Shown piece after piece: positions 1 through 8,867 of a DNA stretch of 64,000 bases. Source of the stretch: Kiritimatiellia bacterium (GTDB lineage: Bacteria; Verrucomicrobiota; Kiritimatiellia; RFP12; DVOR01); NCBI GenBank assembly GCA_017558005.1, contig JAFYWN010000015.1, positions 54,998-118,997 on the forward strand, given 5' to 3'. The position numbers and the translations under genes are program-made. How positions within the stretch are numbered: position 1 is the stretch's first letter; every line of letters begins with the position of its first letter. The notes below the pieces were generated by a model, which was not told the origin of the DNA, did no database searches, and worked only from the letters and a program-made list of their open reading frames with translations.

Positions 1-297
1 ATGCGTTCGCTTGAATCAGAGTCCTCATCACACCCTCCAATGTTGCTGTTTATTCCATAAGGTCGAGCTCGTACCACATCTACCGCGTCACTGCTCCTTA
101 CGGACTTGCCACAGCCCATCATTGCCACATAGCATACCACACTCCTTATTAAAAACTAACACCCTCAATGCCATGCCTCCCACACCGCACCACAAGAACG
201 CACCCCGACTATGTCCTGCATCCCTTTATTAAAGGAGATATTAAAGGCCCCAAATATGAAGTAATTACAAAAAAATAAAAAATATTAAAATTTGCTA
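1..297. other. Stretch without a recognised gene
   Basis: No gene is supported here. A 73-codon open frame at 11-232 has no ribosome site and a low-complexity composition, so I treat it as chance. From about 240 the sequence becomes AT-rich and leads into the rubrerythrin promoter. Confidence 0.6.
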
Positions 298-335
298 TTG
301 CAATCTTTAAACTGCATATGTTATAATCATTACAG
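298..335 (+). promoter_or_regulatory. rbr-perR promoter with PerR-box-like operator
   Basis: A -35 box TTGCAA (298-303) is followed after 18 bp by a perfect TATAAT (322-327). The -10 box lies inside TTATAATCATTACAG (321-335). The known Bacillus PerR box is TTATAATNATTATAA, so the left half matches fully and the right half at five of seven positions. A repressor bound here would block the -10 region. With a PerR-type gene directly downstream, autoregulation of the rbr-perR pair is the natural reading, but this is inference. Confidence 0.65.
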
Positions 336-388
336 TTTTTAACAACATCATTTATCAACCAACAAACAACAAGAGAGAGAGAATCATT

Positions 389-937
389 ATGAAGAAGTAT
401 GTATGCCCAATCTGCGGTTATGTCCACGCTGGCGATGCTGCTCCCGAAAAGTGCCCTCAGTGCGGTTGCGCTGGCGCCAAGTTCATCGAAAAGGCTGAAA
501 CTGGCAAGATGGAATGGGCTGACGAACACCGCGTGGGTGTTGCTCAGGGCGTTGATCCTGAAATCATCGAAGGCCTCCGCATGAACTTCACCGGCGAATG
601 CACCGAAGTCGGCATGTATCTCGCCATGGCTCGCGTCGCCACCCGTGAAGGTTATCCTGAAGTTGCTGCCTTCTATGAAAAGGCTGCTTACGAAGAAGCT
701 GAACACGCCGCCAAGTTCGCAGAACTCCTCGGCGAAGTCATCACCGACTCCACCAAGAAGAACCTCGAACTCCGCGCCGCCGCTGAACAGGGCGCTTGCG
801 AAGGTAAGCTCGCCATCGCCAAGAAGGCAAAGCAGCTCGGTTATGATGCCATCCATGACACCGTCCATGAAATGTGCAAGGATGAAGCTCGCCACGGTGC
901 AGGTTTTGAAGGCCTCTTGAAGCGCTACTTCAACTAA
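389..937 (+). CDS. rbr: Reverse rubrerythrin (peroxide/oxygen detoxification)
   Basis: A 182-residue cytoplasmic non-haem iron protein that reduces hydrogen peroxide in anaerobes. The rubredoxin-like Fe(Cys)4 module is at the N terminus (C6, C9, C22, C25), the arrangement called reverse rubrerythrin. A four-helix diiron domain follows, with the two carboxylate/His motifs visible around AEH (near residue 106) and DEARH (near 166). Length fits the family. The start follows an AGAGAGAGA purine tract. It is first in a two-gene unit with perR, 34 bp downstream, and its promoter carries a PerR-like box, which fits induction by peroxide. Confidence 0.93.
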   Translation: MKKYVCPICGYVHAGDAAPEKCPQCGCAGAKFIEKAETGKMEWADEHRVGVAQGVDPEIIEGLRMNFTGECTEVGMYLAMARVATREGYPEVAAFYEKAAYEEAEHAAKFAELLGEVITDSTKKNLELRAAAEQGACEGKLAIAKKAKQLGYDAIHDTVHEMCKDEARHGAGFEGLLKRYFN

Positions 938-971
938 TCCCCTTCACCCGCAAACGGAAGGAGCCTCCCCC

Positions 972-1409
972 ATGGCACGTCTACCTTCATCCTCTGTAAC
1001 ACATCAGAAGCTCCGTGAACACGGGCTCCAACCCTCAAAAGCGCGCGTCGCAATTTATGAGTGGTTGACCACCCACCCGGTTCACCCGACGGTAGACGTC
1101 GTCTACAATGCCCTCCGCTCGCACCTGAGCACCCTCTCGCGAACCACCGTTTACAATGTGCTCCATGCATTTGTTGAATGTGGCCTCGCCGACAAGGTCC
1201 ACTCAGAAGATCTCGAGCTTCGGTATGATGGCAACACCTCGTGTCATGCACACTTTAAGTGCACTCAATGCGGCTCGCTGACGGACTTGGATACCATCCC
1301 TGAAACCGTCCCACAAGAAGTCGGGCTCCCTAAAGGCTATCTGACACGAACCACCGCCGTCACGCTCTGGGGCCTCTGCCCAAAGTGCTCTATCAAGCAC
1401 CTCCGCTAA
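972..1409 (+). CDS. perR: PerR-type Fur-family peroxide repressor
   Basis: A 145-residue Fur-family metalloregulator with an N-terminal winged helix (about 10-80) and a C-terminal dimerisation domain. The structural zinc site is two CxxC pairs (C97/C100, C136/C139). The regulatory metal ligands line up with those known in Bacillus PerR: H38, D86, H92, H94 and D105. The last lies eight residues after the first zinc cysteine, exactly as PerR D104 does; Fur has Glu there. That points to PerR rather than Fur. A GGAAGGAG site precedes the ATG. It probably represses its own operon with rubrerythrin. Confidence 0.85.
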   Translation: MARLPSSSVTHQKLREHGLQPSKARVAIYEWLTTHPVHPTVDVVYNALRSHLSTLSRTTVYNVLHAFVECGLADKVHSEDLELRYDGNTSCHAHFKCTQCGSLTDLDTIPETVPQEVGLPKGYLTRTTAVTLWGLCPKCSIKHLR

Positions 1410-1440
1410 TCGCCCAAGAGCAAAGGACTCTTTCCTCAAA

Positions 1441-1470
1441 AACTGCCGCCCCGCGGCAGTTTTTTCTTTT
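1441..1470 (+). terminator. Rho-independent terminator of rbr-perR
   Basis: A 9-bp perfect stem (1441-1449 with 1453-1461), CCC loop, then a T-rich tail. It starts 32 bp after the perR stop. Confidence 0.88.
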
Positions 1471-1471
1471 G

Positions 1472-1510
1472 GAGCTTTAGCCTTTGCCTATCTCCCTCTT
1501 GTCTATCTCC
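1472..1510 (-). repeat. GATAGRCAAAG dispersed repeat, copy 1 (inverted)
   Basis: On the minus strand this reads GAGATAGACAAG then GATAGGCAAAGGCTAAAGC. The same words occur at 2617-2711 and 13545-13592 (plus) and 13684-13748 (minus). It sits upstream of the RAYT-type transposase, with a copy of opposite orientation downstream of that gene. Confidence 0.65.
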
Positions 1511-1601
1511 TCCCGCCCATGGCCAGAGCTCCCTCCCCCAGGACTCTCTCCCTCTCCAGACCTTCGCCTAGCCCTTGAGATTCTCCACCTCTCCTTTTCT
1601 A

Positions 1602-1631
1602 TTTACTTCCCGAGAAGAGGTATGCTATGAT
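1602..1631 (+). promoter_or_regulatory. Promoter of the RAYT gene, apparently leaderless
   Basis: TTTACT (1602-1607), an 18-bp spacer and TATGAT (1626-1631). Only 6 nt separate the -10 box from the ATG at 1638, so transcription would start at or next to the start codon. No ribosome site is visible. Confidence 0.55.
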
Positions 1632-1637
1632 GCCAAT

Positions 1638-2588
1638 ATGGAGCATTCGTCACATCTTCCCTTACAGCGCGTTCGAAGTGTTCGCTTAGTAACCGCCCAC
1701 ACACATGACTTATGGGGGACTGGGCGTTATTTTGCGACGATGGTCACTACTAATCGAACTCCCCTCCTTTCAACCGTCGTCTCTGGCGGTTACACCCAAT
1801 GGACCGCTATCGGAAAGCAGATTCATGCATCACTTGAACAATTGTGCAGTACCTATCCTTTGGCGATTGATCGTATCGCATTGATGCCAGACCACCTTCA
1901 CCTTTGCTTTCGCGTAACATCCCCCTTATCCAAGAGCATCTTGCGCATTTTGGTCGATTGGCGTGAGGAGATAGCGCAAGCCACCGGCTTCTCAAAAGAC
2001 AAACCCTTGTGGGAGACCCCCTATCACCTCTTTACGCCATTTAATCGCGAAGTCTACACGCGCTGCATTCACTACACTGCTGCAAACCCCAGGCGTTGGT
2101 GGCATTTACGGAATCACCCCAACCTCCTCCAAGCCCAAATCGCGACCCATCCTCTTCTCTCCCCAGAACATACTTGGCAAGCGGTGGGACATCTCGCACT
2201 CTTGGATGCGCCACTGATGATGGCGATTCGAATCCATCGTGTCGATACAGCGGAGAAAATTGCCTCCCTAACCGAACGTGCCATCCAAATCTCCCAAGCC
2301 GGCGGTGTCATCATCGGTGGCTTCATTTCCCCCGCAGAAAAAGCGCTCCTCAAAACACTCTACGCCGCAGTACCCGACCTACGACTAATTTCACTCTTAC
2401 CCCACACCCTCGCAGACTACAAGCCGCCCGCGCGTGTGCTTGATGCCTTCTACCAAGGTCGCCGACTACTTCTCACCACTGCACCAGACCATCCCTCAAC
2501 TGCGCCATGTACACGCACCATCTGCCTCCGTCACAATGACCTCGCAGAGCAAATCGCGCACCATGCACAAGGGAAAGACATAAAGTGA
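1638..2588 (+). CDS. REP-associated tyrosine transposase (RAYT/TnpA-REP-like) with C-terminal extension
   Basis: About 316 residues from the ATG at 1638; an in-frame upstream ATG at 1575 would put the promoter inside the gene. The N-terminal half resembles Y1/HUH single-strand transposases: the metal-binding HUH motif is DHLHL near residue 80, and a candidate nucleophilic Tyr lies in the YTRCIHY stretch near 160. Known RAYT proteins act on palindromic REP sequences, and related repeats flank this gene. The C-terminal half, about 140 residues with VIIGGFISPAEKALL, is not part of a minimal RAYT and looks weakly Rossmann/DprA-like; that is a guess. Transposase class is fairly secure, activity is not. 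Confidence 0.72.
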   Translation: MEHSSHLPLQRVRSVRLVTAHTHDLWGTGRYFATMVTTNRTPLLSTVVSGGYTQWTAIGKQIHASLEQLCSTYPLAIDRIALMPDHLHLCFRVTSPLSKSILRILVDWREEIAQATGFSKDKPLWETPYHLFTPFNREVYTRCIHYTAANPRRWWHLRNHPNLLQAQIATHPLLSPEHTWQAVGHLALLDAPLMMAIRIHRVDTAEKIASLTERAIQISQAGGVIIGGFISPAEKALLKTLYAAVPDLRLISLLPHTLADYKPPARVLDAFYQGRRLLLTTAPDHPSTAPCTRTICLRHNDLAEQIAHHAQGKDIK

Positions 2589-2616
2589 TAAGACGTGGAC
2601 AGGGAAAAGTAGAGAA

Positions 2617-2711
2617 AAGATAGGCTCGGAAATTTGGGAAAAGATAGGCAAAGGTTCGGGGAGAGATAGGCAAAGGCTAAAGCCCCAAATAGACAAAATA
2701 AAGATAGGCAA
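2617..2711 (+). repeat. GATAGRCAAAG dispersed repeat, copy 2
   Basis: Tandem-like array of GATAGG words (2617, 2643, 2665) with a 47-bp core at 2665-2711. The core matches 13545-13592 at nearly every position: GATAGRCAAAGRCTAAAGC, a CCC, AAATAGACAAAAT, then AAGATAGGCAA. It lies 28 bp downstream of the RAYT stop. Confidence 0.75.
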
Positions 2712-2918
2712 GTCCCCACTCCACGACTCCCCACCATCTTCCATCCACTTCCTCCCAGACCCTCTCCCACCTCCTCCCTCCACGCCCGCCTTTAAAGCTC
2801 CCTTTCTCGCCCATCGCCAGCGCTCCCACCCCCAGACCTTCGCCCAGCCACAGACCGCCGCGTCACTCCCTTCTGTCCCTCTTGAAGTCCACAAAAAAAT
2901 GCGATAGTATAATACATT
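2712..2918. other. C-rich spacer and GH20 promoter region
   Basis: A pyrimidine-rich spacer with no gene. The last part carries TATAAT (2908-2913) only 5 nt before the hexosaminidase ATG (2919). No ribosome site is present, so the mRNA is probably leaderless. No -35 box at 16-18 bp is convincing; TTGAAG lies 20 bp away. Confidence 0.5.
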
Positions 2919-5213
2919 ATGAAAACACGCACACTTCTCCCTTTGTTCGCTGCATTAGCGGTGGCTCCGTTGATGGCAGATTCGTCAAAGCCTGCGCCAC
3001 AACCTTTACAACAGGTCGCTGATTCACTTCCCGTCGTCGCTCGTGTAGAAGGCGACTTTCTGCAGTTGCCGATGGTGCCTGATGCACAGGTCACCCTCTT
3101 AGGTGCAGACTATGAGCAGTTGGTCCTGCCGGATGGACGCATCCGCAAGCCACTGACTGATACGCGCGTCAAGGTGAGCTTCTCGGTGAGCCGTGATCGT
3201 GAATCTGTAATTTCTCGCGATTACGAGGTGGTCATCCCTGGCACAGAGACGCCCCCAGCAAATGCCAATCCGCGTCCCTTTGTCTTCCCTGAACTCTTGA
3301 ACTGGGTGGGTGCAGCAGGAAATTACAAGATGGGAGTCGTCGTGCGCCTCTCGGGTGCGGATTCCACGATGGCAAAGCAACTCTCTGCTGAATTGACGGA
3401 CATTTTAGGGTGTCAGGTCGTCATCGCGCAACCTGGCGAAGTGGCAGATGTCACCTTCTCGCTCTGCAACGACGCACGTTTGGGCGACGAAGGCTACACA
3501 ATGGCAATCTCGGCAAACGAAGGTGTCAAAATCGCCGCGACTACACAGACGGGGCTCTTCTGGGGTACGCGTTCGCTACTGCAGATGCTTGCCACTGGGA
3601 AGGGCGTGCTTCCCTGCGGTAAGGCCTTAGATATCCCACGTTACCAAGTGCGTGGCTACCTCTTAGATGTGGGCCGCTTACCGATTCCGATGTCTTACCT
3701 TTACGACACGGTTAAGTACATGGCGTGGTTTAAGATGAATGACTTGCACATTCACTTGAATGACAACTTCATCTTCCTTGAAGACTATGTCAAAGCAGGC
3801 CGCGACCCCCTGAAGGAAGCTTACTCTGCATTCCGTCTGGAATCTAATGTCGTGGGTGAAAACGGCCAACGCCTCACCGCGGATGACCTCTCTTACACCA
3901 AGGCCGAATTCCGTGACTTCATTGCCTTCGCCAAGGCATATGGTGTGAAGATTATCCCTGAATTTGACACCCCCGCGCATGCTTTGGCCTTTACAAAGGT
4001 GCGCCCAGACTTGATTTACAAGAGCCACAACCTGCGCGCCGCAGAGATGTTGGATGCGACAAACCCTGCCACGCGCGACTTTGTGGAAGGCGTCTTCAAT
4101 GAATACCTCCTGCCACAAAACGGCGCACCCGCAGTCTTCGAAGGATGCGATGTGATGCACGTGGGCGCGGACGAATTCCATGGCAATGCCGAACACTACC
4201 GCTCCTATGCAGCATGGATTCTGGACATGGTCAAACAGAAGGGTTACACCCCGCGCATTTGGGGTAGCCTCAATGAAAAGAAGGGCAAGACCCCAATCTC
4301 TGGCAAGGGTGCACAGATGAACCTCTGGAATGGTTCTTGGGCAAAGGCATGGGATTCTATCAATCAAGGCTTTGACGTGATTAATACCACCGATGGCGCC
4401 CTCTACATCGTGCCCTTCGCCAATTACTATCGTATGGACTGGAACCAACCCAACATCTACACCTACTGGCGCGTGAATGAAATCGCAGGTCAGATTGTTC
4501 CCTCGGGTCACCCGCAGATGCTTGGCGGTGCCTTTGGTATTTGGAATGACATGATTGACCAACGCTACGTCGGCTACTGCGCCTATGACATTTGGAATAT
4601 GTTCACCACCTCCGTGGACATTCTCGCAGGCAAGTTCTGGGGCGCCGATGTACCGGACGTCAATTACGATGCACACCGCGCACGTCTCTCCTCCATCGCC
4701 GCCATTCCTGGACTCAATCCTGGCTTCCTCTGGGAAAACAACGCCACCTACGTCTGCACACCGGGCGCATTGCCCTGCAAGATTGGCCAACCCTCCATGG
4801 GCCCCAACTACACCCTGACGATGGAAGTCAAACTTGAGGCCGAACCCACCCCCGGTCAGGAGCAAGTCTTACTCAAGTCCGCCGAGGGCGTCTTCTGCGC
4901 CGCACTCAAGGATGGCACCATCGGCTTCCGCCGCAGTGACAGCATGGAATTCTCCTTCAACTGCAAGTTGCCCGTGGGTAAAGTGGTGACGTTGCAACTG
5001 ATCGGCGAACCTGGTAGCACCCGCCTCCTCGTGGATGGGCAACCCGCAGGTCAGTGCACCCTCACCCGCTTCCATCGTAATGCGGAAGGTATCATCAATA
5101 CCTTCGTCTTACCATTGGATGAAGTCGGCACCTCCTTCAAGGGCAAGGTTTACCGTTTGGAAGCAAAGCACACCACACCAGCAGGTCCCACCCGAGACCC
5201 GAACCGAAAGTAA
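2919..5213 (+). CDS. Secreted GH20 beta-N-acetylhexosaminidase with C-terminal LamG-like domain
   Basis: A 764-residue exported glycosidase. A signal peptide (about 1-20, ending LMA) is followed by a GH20b-type N-terminal domain (about 120-240) and the TIM barrel (about 243-560). The catalytic Asp-Glu pair of the substrate-assisted mechanism is D418-E419 in HVGADEF. The C-terminal 140 residues look like a LamG/concanavalin-type beta sandwich. The likely job is release of terminal GlcNAc/GalNAc from chitin fragments, mucin or host glycans; hexosaminidase versus lacto-N-biosidase cannot be told by eye. It is a single-gene unit with its own terminator. Confidence 0.88.
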   Translation: MKTRTLLPLFAALAVAPLMADSSKPAPQPLQQVADSLPVVARVEGDFLQLPMVPDAQVTLLGADYEQLVLPDGRIRKPLTDTRVKVSFSVSRDRESVISRDYEVVIPGTETPPANANPRPFVFPELLNWVGAAGNYKMGVVVRLSGADSTMAKQLSAELTDILGCQVVIAQPGEVADVTFSLCNDARLGDEGYTMAISANEGVKIAATTQTGLFWGTRSLLQMLATGKGVLPCGKALDIPRYQVRGYLLDVGRLPIPMSYLYDTVKYMAWFKMNDLHIHLNDNFIFLEDYVKAGRDPLKEAYSAFRLESNVVGENGQRLTADDLSYTKAEFRDFIAFAKAYGVKIIPEFDTPAHALAFTKVRPDLIYKSHNLRAAEMLDATNPATRDFVEGVFNEYLLPQNGAPAVFEGCDVMHVGADEFHGNAEHYRSYAAWILDMVKQKGYTPRIWGSLNEKKGKTPISGKGAQMNLWNGSWAKAWDSINQGFDVINTTDGALYIVPFANYYRMDWNQPNIYTYWRVNEIAGQIVPSGHPQMLGGAFGIWNDMIDQRYVGYCAYDIWNMFTTSVDILAGKFWGADVPDVNYDAHRARLSSIAAIPGLNPGFLWENNATYVCTPGALPCKIGQPSMGPNYTLTMEVKLEAEPTPGQEQVLLKSAEGVFCAALKDGTIGFRRSDSMEFSFNCKLPVGKVVTLQLIGEPGSTRLLVDGQPAGQCTLTRFHRNAEGIINTFVLPLDEVGTSFKGKVYRLEAKHTTPAGPTRDPNRK

Positions 5214-5233
5214 GCCAAAAGCTCACACCGTTC

Positions 5234-5265
5234 AACAGCCACGCCCTCCGCGTGGCTGTTTTTTT
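5234..5265 (+). terminator. Rho-independent terminator of the GH20 gene
   Basis: Perfect 11-bp stem (5234-5244 with 5250-5260), 5-nt loop, T tract. Confidence 0.9.
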
Positions 5266-5620
5266 ATCCTATTAATAAAATAAACCCTTCTACATCCTCC
5301 CATGCGAACATTCCACACCTATTGGCTATTCAAAATTCATCCCTCGCCCCAAATCGTCACCTTCTCACTCGCAAAACGCTTACTTTCCCCTCACTTTGAG
5401 GAGATTGTGGCAGAAGTTTGATAAGAAAAAGGGCGAAATCGGATTTGAGTTTGTTACAAACTAAAGTCGAGTTTGTTACAAACTGAAACTGAGTTTGTTA
5501 CAAACTGAACTCAAGTTTCTAAGAAACTAATCGCTTATTTCGCGCATCCTCTCCCTCAATCCCGTTTCCCCCGCCCACTTACTTTTTCAATCAACAACAT
5601 TTTAATACCCCTCTTTTTTA
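5266..5620. other. Intergenic region before the envelope operon
   Basis: No gene is seen. It contains the 22-bp-period palindrome array described separately (5448-5528); otherwise the sequence is AT-rich with no recognised motif up to the promoter at 5621. Confidence 0.6.
5448..5528. repeat. Four palindromes at an exact 22-bp period
   Basis: AGTTTGTTACAAACT occurs identically at 5448, 5470 and 5492, with a variant AGTTTCTAAGAAACT at 5514. Each is a near-perfect 15-bp palindrome and each start is exactly 22 bp from the last, about two DNA turns, while the 7-bp spacers differ. The period is not a multiple of three, so this is not a coding repeat. Possible roles are a cooperative operator for the operon promoter 93 bp downstream, or a spreading minisatellite. 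Confidence 0.8.
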
Positions 5621-5649
5621 TTGACGTGTTCAAAAATAGGCGCTATACT
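5621..5649 (+). promoter_or_regulatory. Sigma70-type promoter of the envelope operon
   Basis: TTGACG (5621-5626), exactly 17 bp, TATACT (5644-5649). It leaves a leader of about 60 nt before the TPR gene start at 5718. Confidence 0.85.
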
Positions 5650-5717
5650 TATCTGTGTAATGGAAGAAAGGCCACAGGTGAGGTGTGCCCTACTCTCTTA
5701 ACGTGAAAGGAACGGAT

Positions 5718-8700
5718 ATGAATTTTGTCCGGAAAAGCCGGTTGAAAGCAGTTGCGCTGCCGTTGAGTGCGGCAGCAGTACTGTTGATGCCCGCAATGAC
5801 ATTGGCCGATGCTGCGGCAGCAGCTGTTGATCCCGCGCTTGAGATGGAAATCAAGTACATTGATAAGCTTTCGACGCAGGGTTATGTTGACTTCGCTGAT
5901 GAAGTGATTGAAGCGGCGAAAAAGAAGTGGCCCGCAGCAAAGGGCGTCTTGGATACTGCTACGGTGCGTGCAGAATTGGCCGCAGGTAAGCAGGATGCCG
6001 TGCTCGCAAAGATTAAAGCACGCCCTGACCAAGATAGCTTAGACACTTGGTTGCAGAAATTGGAATTGGCCGCAAGCTACTACGCATACTCCAAGTACAA
6101 CGAAGCGGACAAGCTCTATTCGGAATTCTTTAAGAAGTTCACGAAGGTGCCGGATGCTACGAAGAATGCGTACGTCAATGCGGCCTTCTACTACATTACG
6201 ATGCTGAATAAGATTGACCGCGCCAAAGACACGCTGCCAATCTATAAGCTCGCAATGGAGCAGGCCCCAACGGATGCGCAACAGAAAGACCTTCGTGCCC
6301 AGTATTTGCGTACGCTCTTGACGGTGGCTGAAACAGCACCCGCCGGCAAAGAACGCGATGACATGATTAAGCAGGCAGAAGACATCGCCAATAAGATGGT
6401 CTGGGTGCAGGATAGCTTCTTCGGCGACGCCATCAACGGTTTGGCCTATGCCAAGATGTTGCGAGGCGACGTGAAGGGCGCTCAGGAGCTTATTGACGAA
6501 TATCTTGAACTCTTGATGTCAATTCATCAATCCTATTTGGAAGAAGACCCCGACGGCTCTAAGGGTTATCTGCGTGCAAGCCCGCTTCCCCAGTGCCGTT
6601 ACCTCATCGGCAAAATGCTCTATGATCAGGCCAAGGCCGAAATCGCTAAGGGCGGTAGTGCCAACGATGACACCATCAAGAACCTCCTTCTCGGCGAACG
6701 CGACAAGACAACTAAGAAGCGTAATGGTCAAGGCGCCTTCCAGCATTTGGTCAACGTCTACACCAACTACCCTGAAAGCCAGTCCGCGTCGCTCGCAGGT
6801 GACTTCGCTGAAGAAATCCAGAAGTTGATTAAGACGCGCTACAATGCCGACCTGAAGGTCAACGTCTCTCCCGAGCAGAAGGCTAAGGTGCGCCAGCAGC
6901 AGTATGTGCAGGCAAACGTGGCCTTTGACGGTGGCGACTGGGACAACGCAGTTGCGGCTTTCACCAAGACCATCTCGCAATATGGCTTGAACCAGGAAGC
7001 ACTTCCCGCCATCCGTAAGATGATTGAAGCCAGCATTCGCGTTGGTAACAAGGGCGGCCAGCTCGATCCTTACTACAAACTGCAGGCAGAAACCCTTACT
7101 GCGGCCCTCGCAGAAGGTTTCTCTGGCATGAAGGAAATGGAGCGCGCCGCAGGCGATCAGCTCCGTCAAATCGCAGATCTCTATGGTGAAATGGGCTTGA
7201 ACACGTTGAAGGATGCGACCTACGCACACTTCTTCAAGTACTATCCCAAGCACCCCGCCGCCGTTTCGATGCAAAAAACCATCGCAGAAGAAAAGGCTAA
7301 GGCGGGCGACGCTGAAGGCGCTGAAAAGCTCTACATCGCCATCCGCGATGCCGCAACCACTGATGACCAACGTGATGCGCGCACGGCTGCGCTCGACGCA
7401 CTCGTCAACCTCTACAGCCCGAATGGTGCGGCTGCAAACGTTACGAAGGAATTGGCCGCAGCACAGGCTTTCGCCGAACATTTTGATGGCATCGCACGCC
7501 CTGGCGTAAACGCCGCTGCTGCGCAGTTCAAACTCGCCGATGCCTATCGTCATGTCGGTGAAGACCTTCGCAAGGCGGTGAAGGACACCTCAAATGACAA
7601 GAAGATTGCGGCGAACTACGCAAAGGCAGCTCAGATTTATGATGCCTTAGCGAAGGAACTTGAAAAGACTGACTCTAAGTACGTCACGGCTTCGACCGAA
7701 CGTAAGACCGCAGACAAATTGCTTGAAGGCGCTCTCTATCAACGCGGTATCTGCGTCCAGCGCTTACCTTTTGGTGGCGATGTGAAGAAGGAAACCGCTG
7801 CCAAGAAGAAGGCAAAGACCTACTTTGAGGATTACTTGAAGAAATTCCCCAAGGGTCTCTATGCCTCGAAAACAATGTTGCAGATTGGTACCATCCAGGC
7901 CGCTACTGGCGATATTGAAGGTTCGCGTGCGACCTTGGCCAAACTCGCCAAGGACTTCCCGCAATCTGAAGAAGCAAAGAACTCCATCCCGATGCTCGCA
8001 GACTCCCTCTTCAAGATGGGTATGAAGGGCGAAGCAACCAACACCTACAAGCAGATGTTTGCAGCTGGCGGCTCCTACACCGCAGCGCAGTATCAGGCTG
8101 CAGCGGAAAAGCTCTTGGATGCTGGCGATGCAAAGCTCGCAATTGAAGCGTGCGATTGCATCCTCAAGGGAAATAACAAGGCATACAAGCCGAAGGCAAT
8201 GTTGCTCCGCACCAAGGGCTTGCTCGCAGACAACCAGTCTGAAGCGGCTTACAAGCAAATCTCTGAGCTCTTGGATGCCTATGGCAATACCACCGTGGCC
8301 GTGGATGCCAACCATGCATTACTCGAAGTCATCGGCGCACAGGTCTTAAATGCCAATACTTTCGAAGAACGCAATGAGCTCATTGGTAAGGCCAAGAAGG
8401 CTGTGACCTTCCTCGCCTCTCAAGCTACGCGTAATGCAGGTGACAACCCCGCCGCCGCAGATGCTGAAACGGTTCGCCTCAATCTCGCCGTCGCCGATGT
8501 GGCTCGTAAGGCCTATGAAGCAGAAAAGAAGGCGAATAGCGACCGCGTCATCACGGCAATCGGTTCTGCGCTCAATGCCTACCGTACGGCAATGTTCGCA
8601 GGTGCGACCCCCGTCACCGAACCGCTCGTGTCGCCCAATGTCCAGAAGGCATACAAGGGCTATATTGAGTTGACCCGTGAACGTGCCGATATGACCACAG

Positions 8701-8837
8701 ATGCCGAAGAACGGAAGGACTTCTTGCGTGACGTGGTTGATCTCGGCGGCGAATACCTCGAGAAATTCCCGAATGGCAGCTACAAGACCGACGTGGTCAA
8801 TGCCGTTTCTCAGGCAAAGATTGAACTTGGCGAATAA
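5718..8837 (+). CDS. Large secreted TPR-repeat protein
   Basis: About 1039 residues from the ATG at 5718, preceded by GAAAGGAACGG; an earlier in-frame ATG at 5685 has no ribosome site. A signal peptide (about 1-30) is followed by helical repeats for almost the whole length. Tetratricopeptide-like units such as YFEDYLKKFPKG and ARTLLTVAE-type helices are frequent, with many Ala/Lys residues. It is probably periplasmic or outer-membrane associated and acts as a protein-interaction scaffold. It heads an operon that continues into a smaller TPR protein and an ExbB/ExbD motor, so a link to that motor is inferred from position only. Confidence 0.75.
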   Translation: MNFVRKSRLKAVALPLSAAAVLLMPAMTLADAAAAAVDPALEMEIKYIDKLSTQGYVDFADEVIEAAKKKWPAAKGVLDTATVRAELAAGKQDAVLAKIKARPDQDSLDTWLQKLELAASYYAYSKYNEADKLYSEFFKKFTKVPDATKNAYVNAAFYYITMLNKIDRAKDTLPIYKLAMEQAPTDAQQKDLRAQYLRTLLTVAETAPAGKERDDMIKQAEDIANKMVWVQDSFFGDAINGLAYAKMLRGDVKGAQELIDEYLELLMSIHQSYLEEDPDGSKGYLRASPLPQCRYLIGKMLYDQAKAEIAKGGSANDDTIKNLLLGERDKTTKKRNGQGAFQHLVNVYTNYPESQSASLAGDFAEEIQKLIKTRYNADLKVNVSPEQKAKVRQQQYVQANVAFDGGDWDNAVAAFTKTISQYGLNQEALPAIRKMIEASIRVGNKGGQLDPYYKLQAETLTAALAEGFSGMKEMERAAGDQLRQIADLYGEMGLNTLKDATYAHFFKYYPKHPAAVSMQKTIAEEKAKAGDAEGAEKLYIAIRDAATTDDQRDARTAALDALVNLYSPNGAAANVTKELAAAQAFAEHFDGIARPGVNAAAAQFKLADAYRHVGEDLRKAVKDTSNDKKIAANYAKAAQIYDALAKELEKTDSKYVTASTERKTADKLLEGALYQRGICVQRLPFGGDVKKETAAKKKAKTYFEDYLKKFPKGLYASKTMLQIGTIQAATGDIEGSRATLAKLAKDFPQSEEAKNSIPMLADSLFKMGMKGEATNTYKQMFAAGGSYTAAQYQAAAEKLLDAGDAKLAIEACDCILKGNNKAYKPKAMLLRTKGLLADNQSEAAYKQISELLDAYGNTTVAVDANHALLEVIGAQVLNANTFEERNELIGKAKKAVTFLASQATRNAGDNPAAADAETVRLNLAVADVARKAYEAEKKANSDRVITAIGSALNAYRTAMFAGATPVTEPLVSPNVQKAYKGYIELTRERADMTTDAEERKDFLRDVVDLGGEYLEKFPNGSYKTDVVNAVSQAKIELGE

Positions 8838-8867
8838 CCCCACACTTTACTTAAGGAGAAGCAAACG

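Noticed and set aside
972..1409. Ferric uptake regulator Fur or zinc regulator Zur
   Set aside because: The residue equivalent to PerR D104 is Asp (D105), not Glu, and a PerR-like box and rubrerythrin gene are adjacent.
5448..5528. Short CRISPR array
   Set aside because: The spacers are only 7 bp, repeats are 15-bp palindromes, and no cas gene is present.
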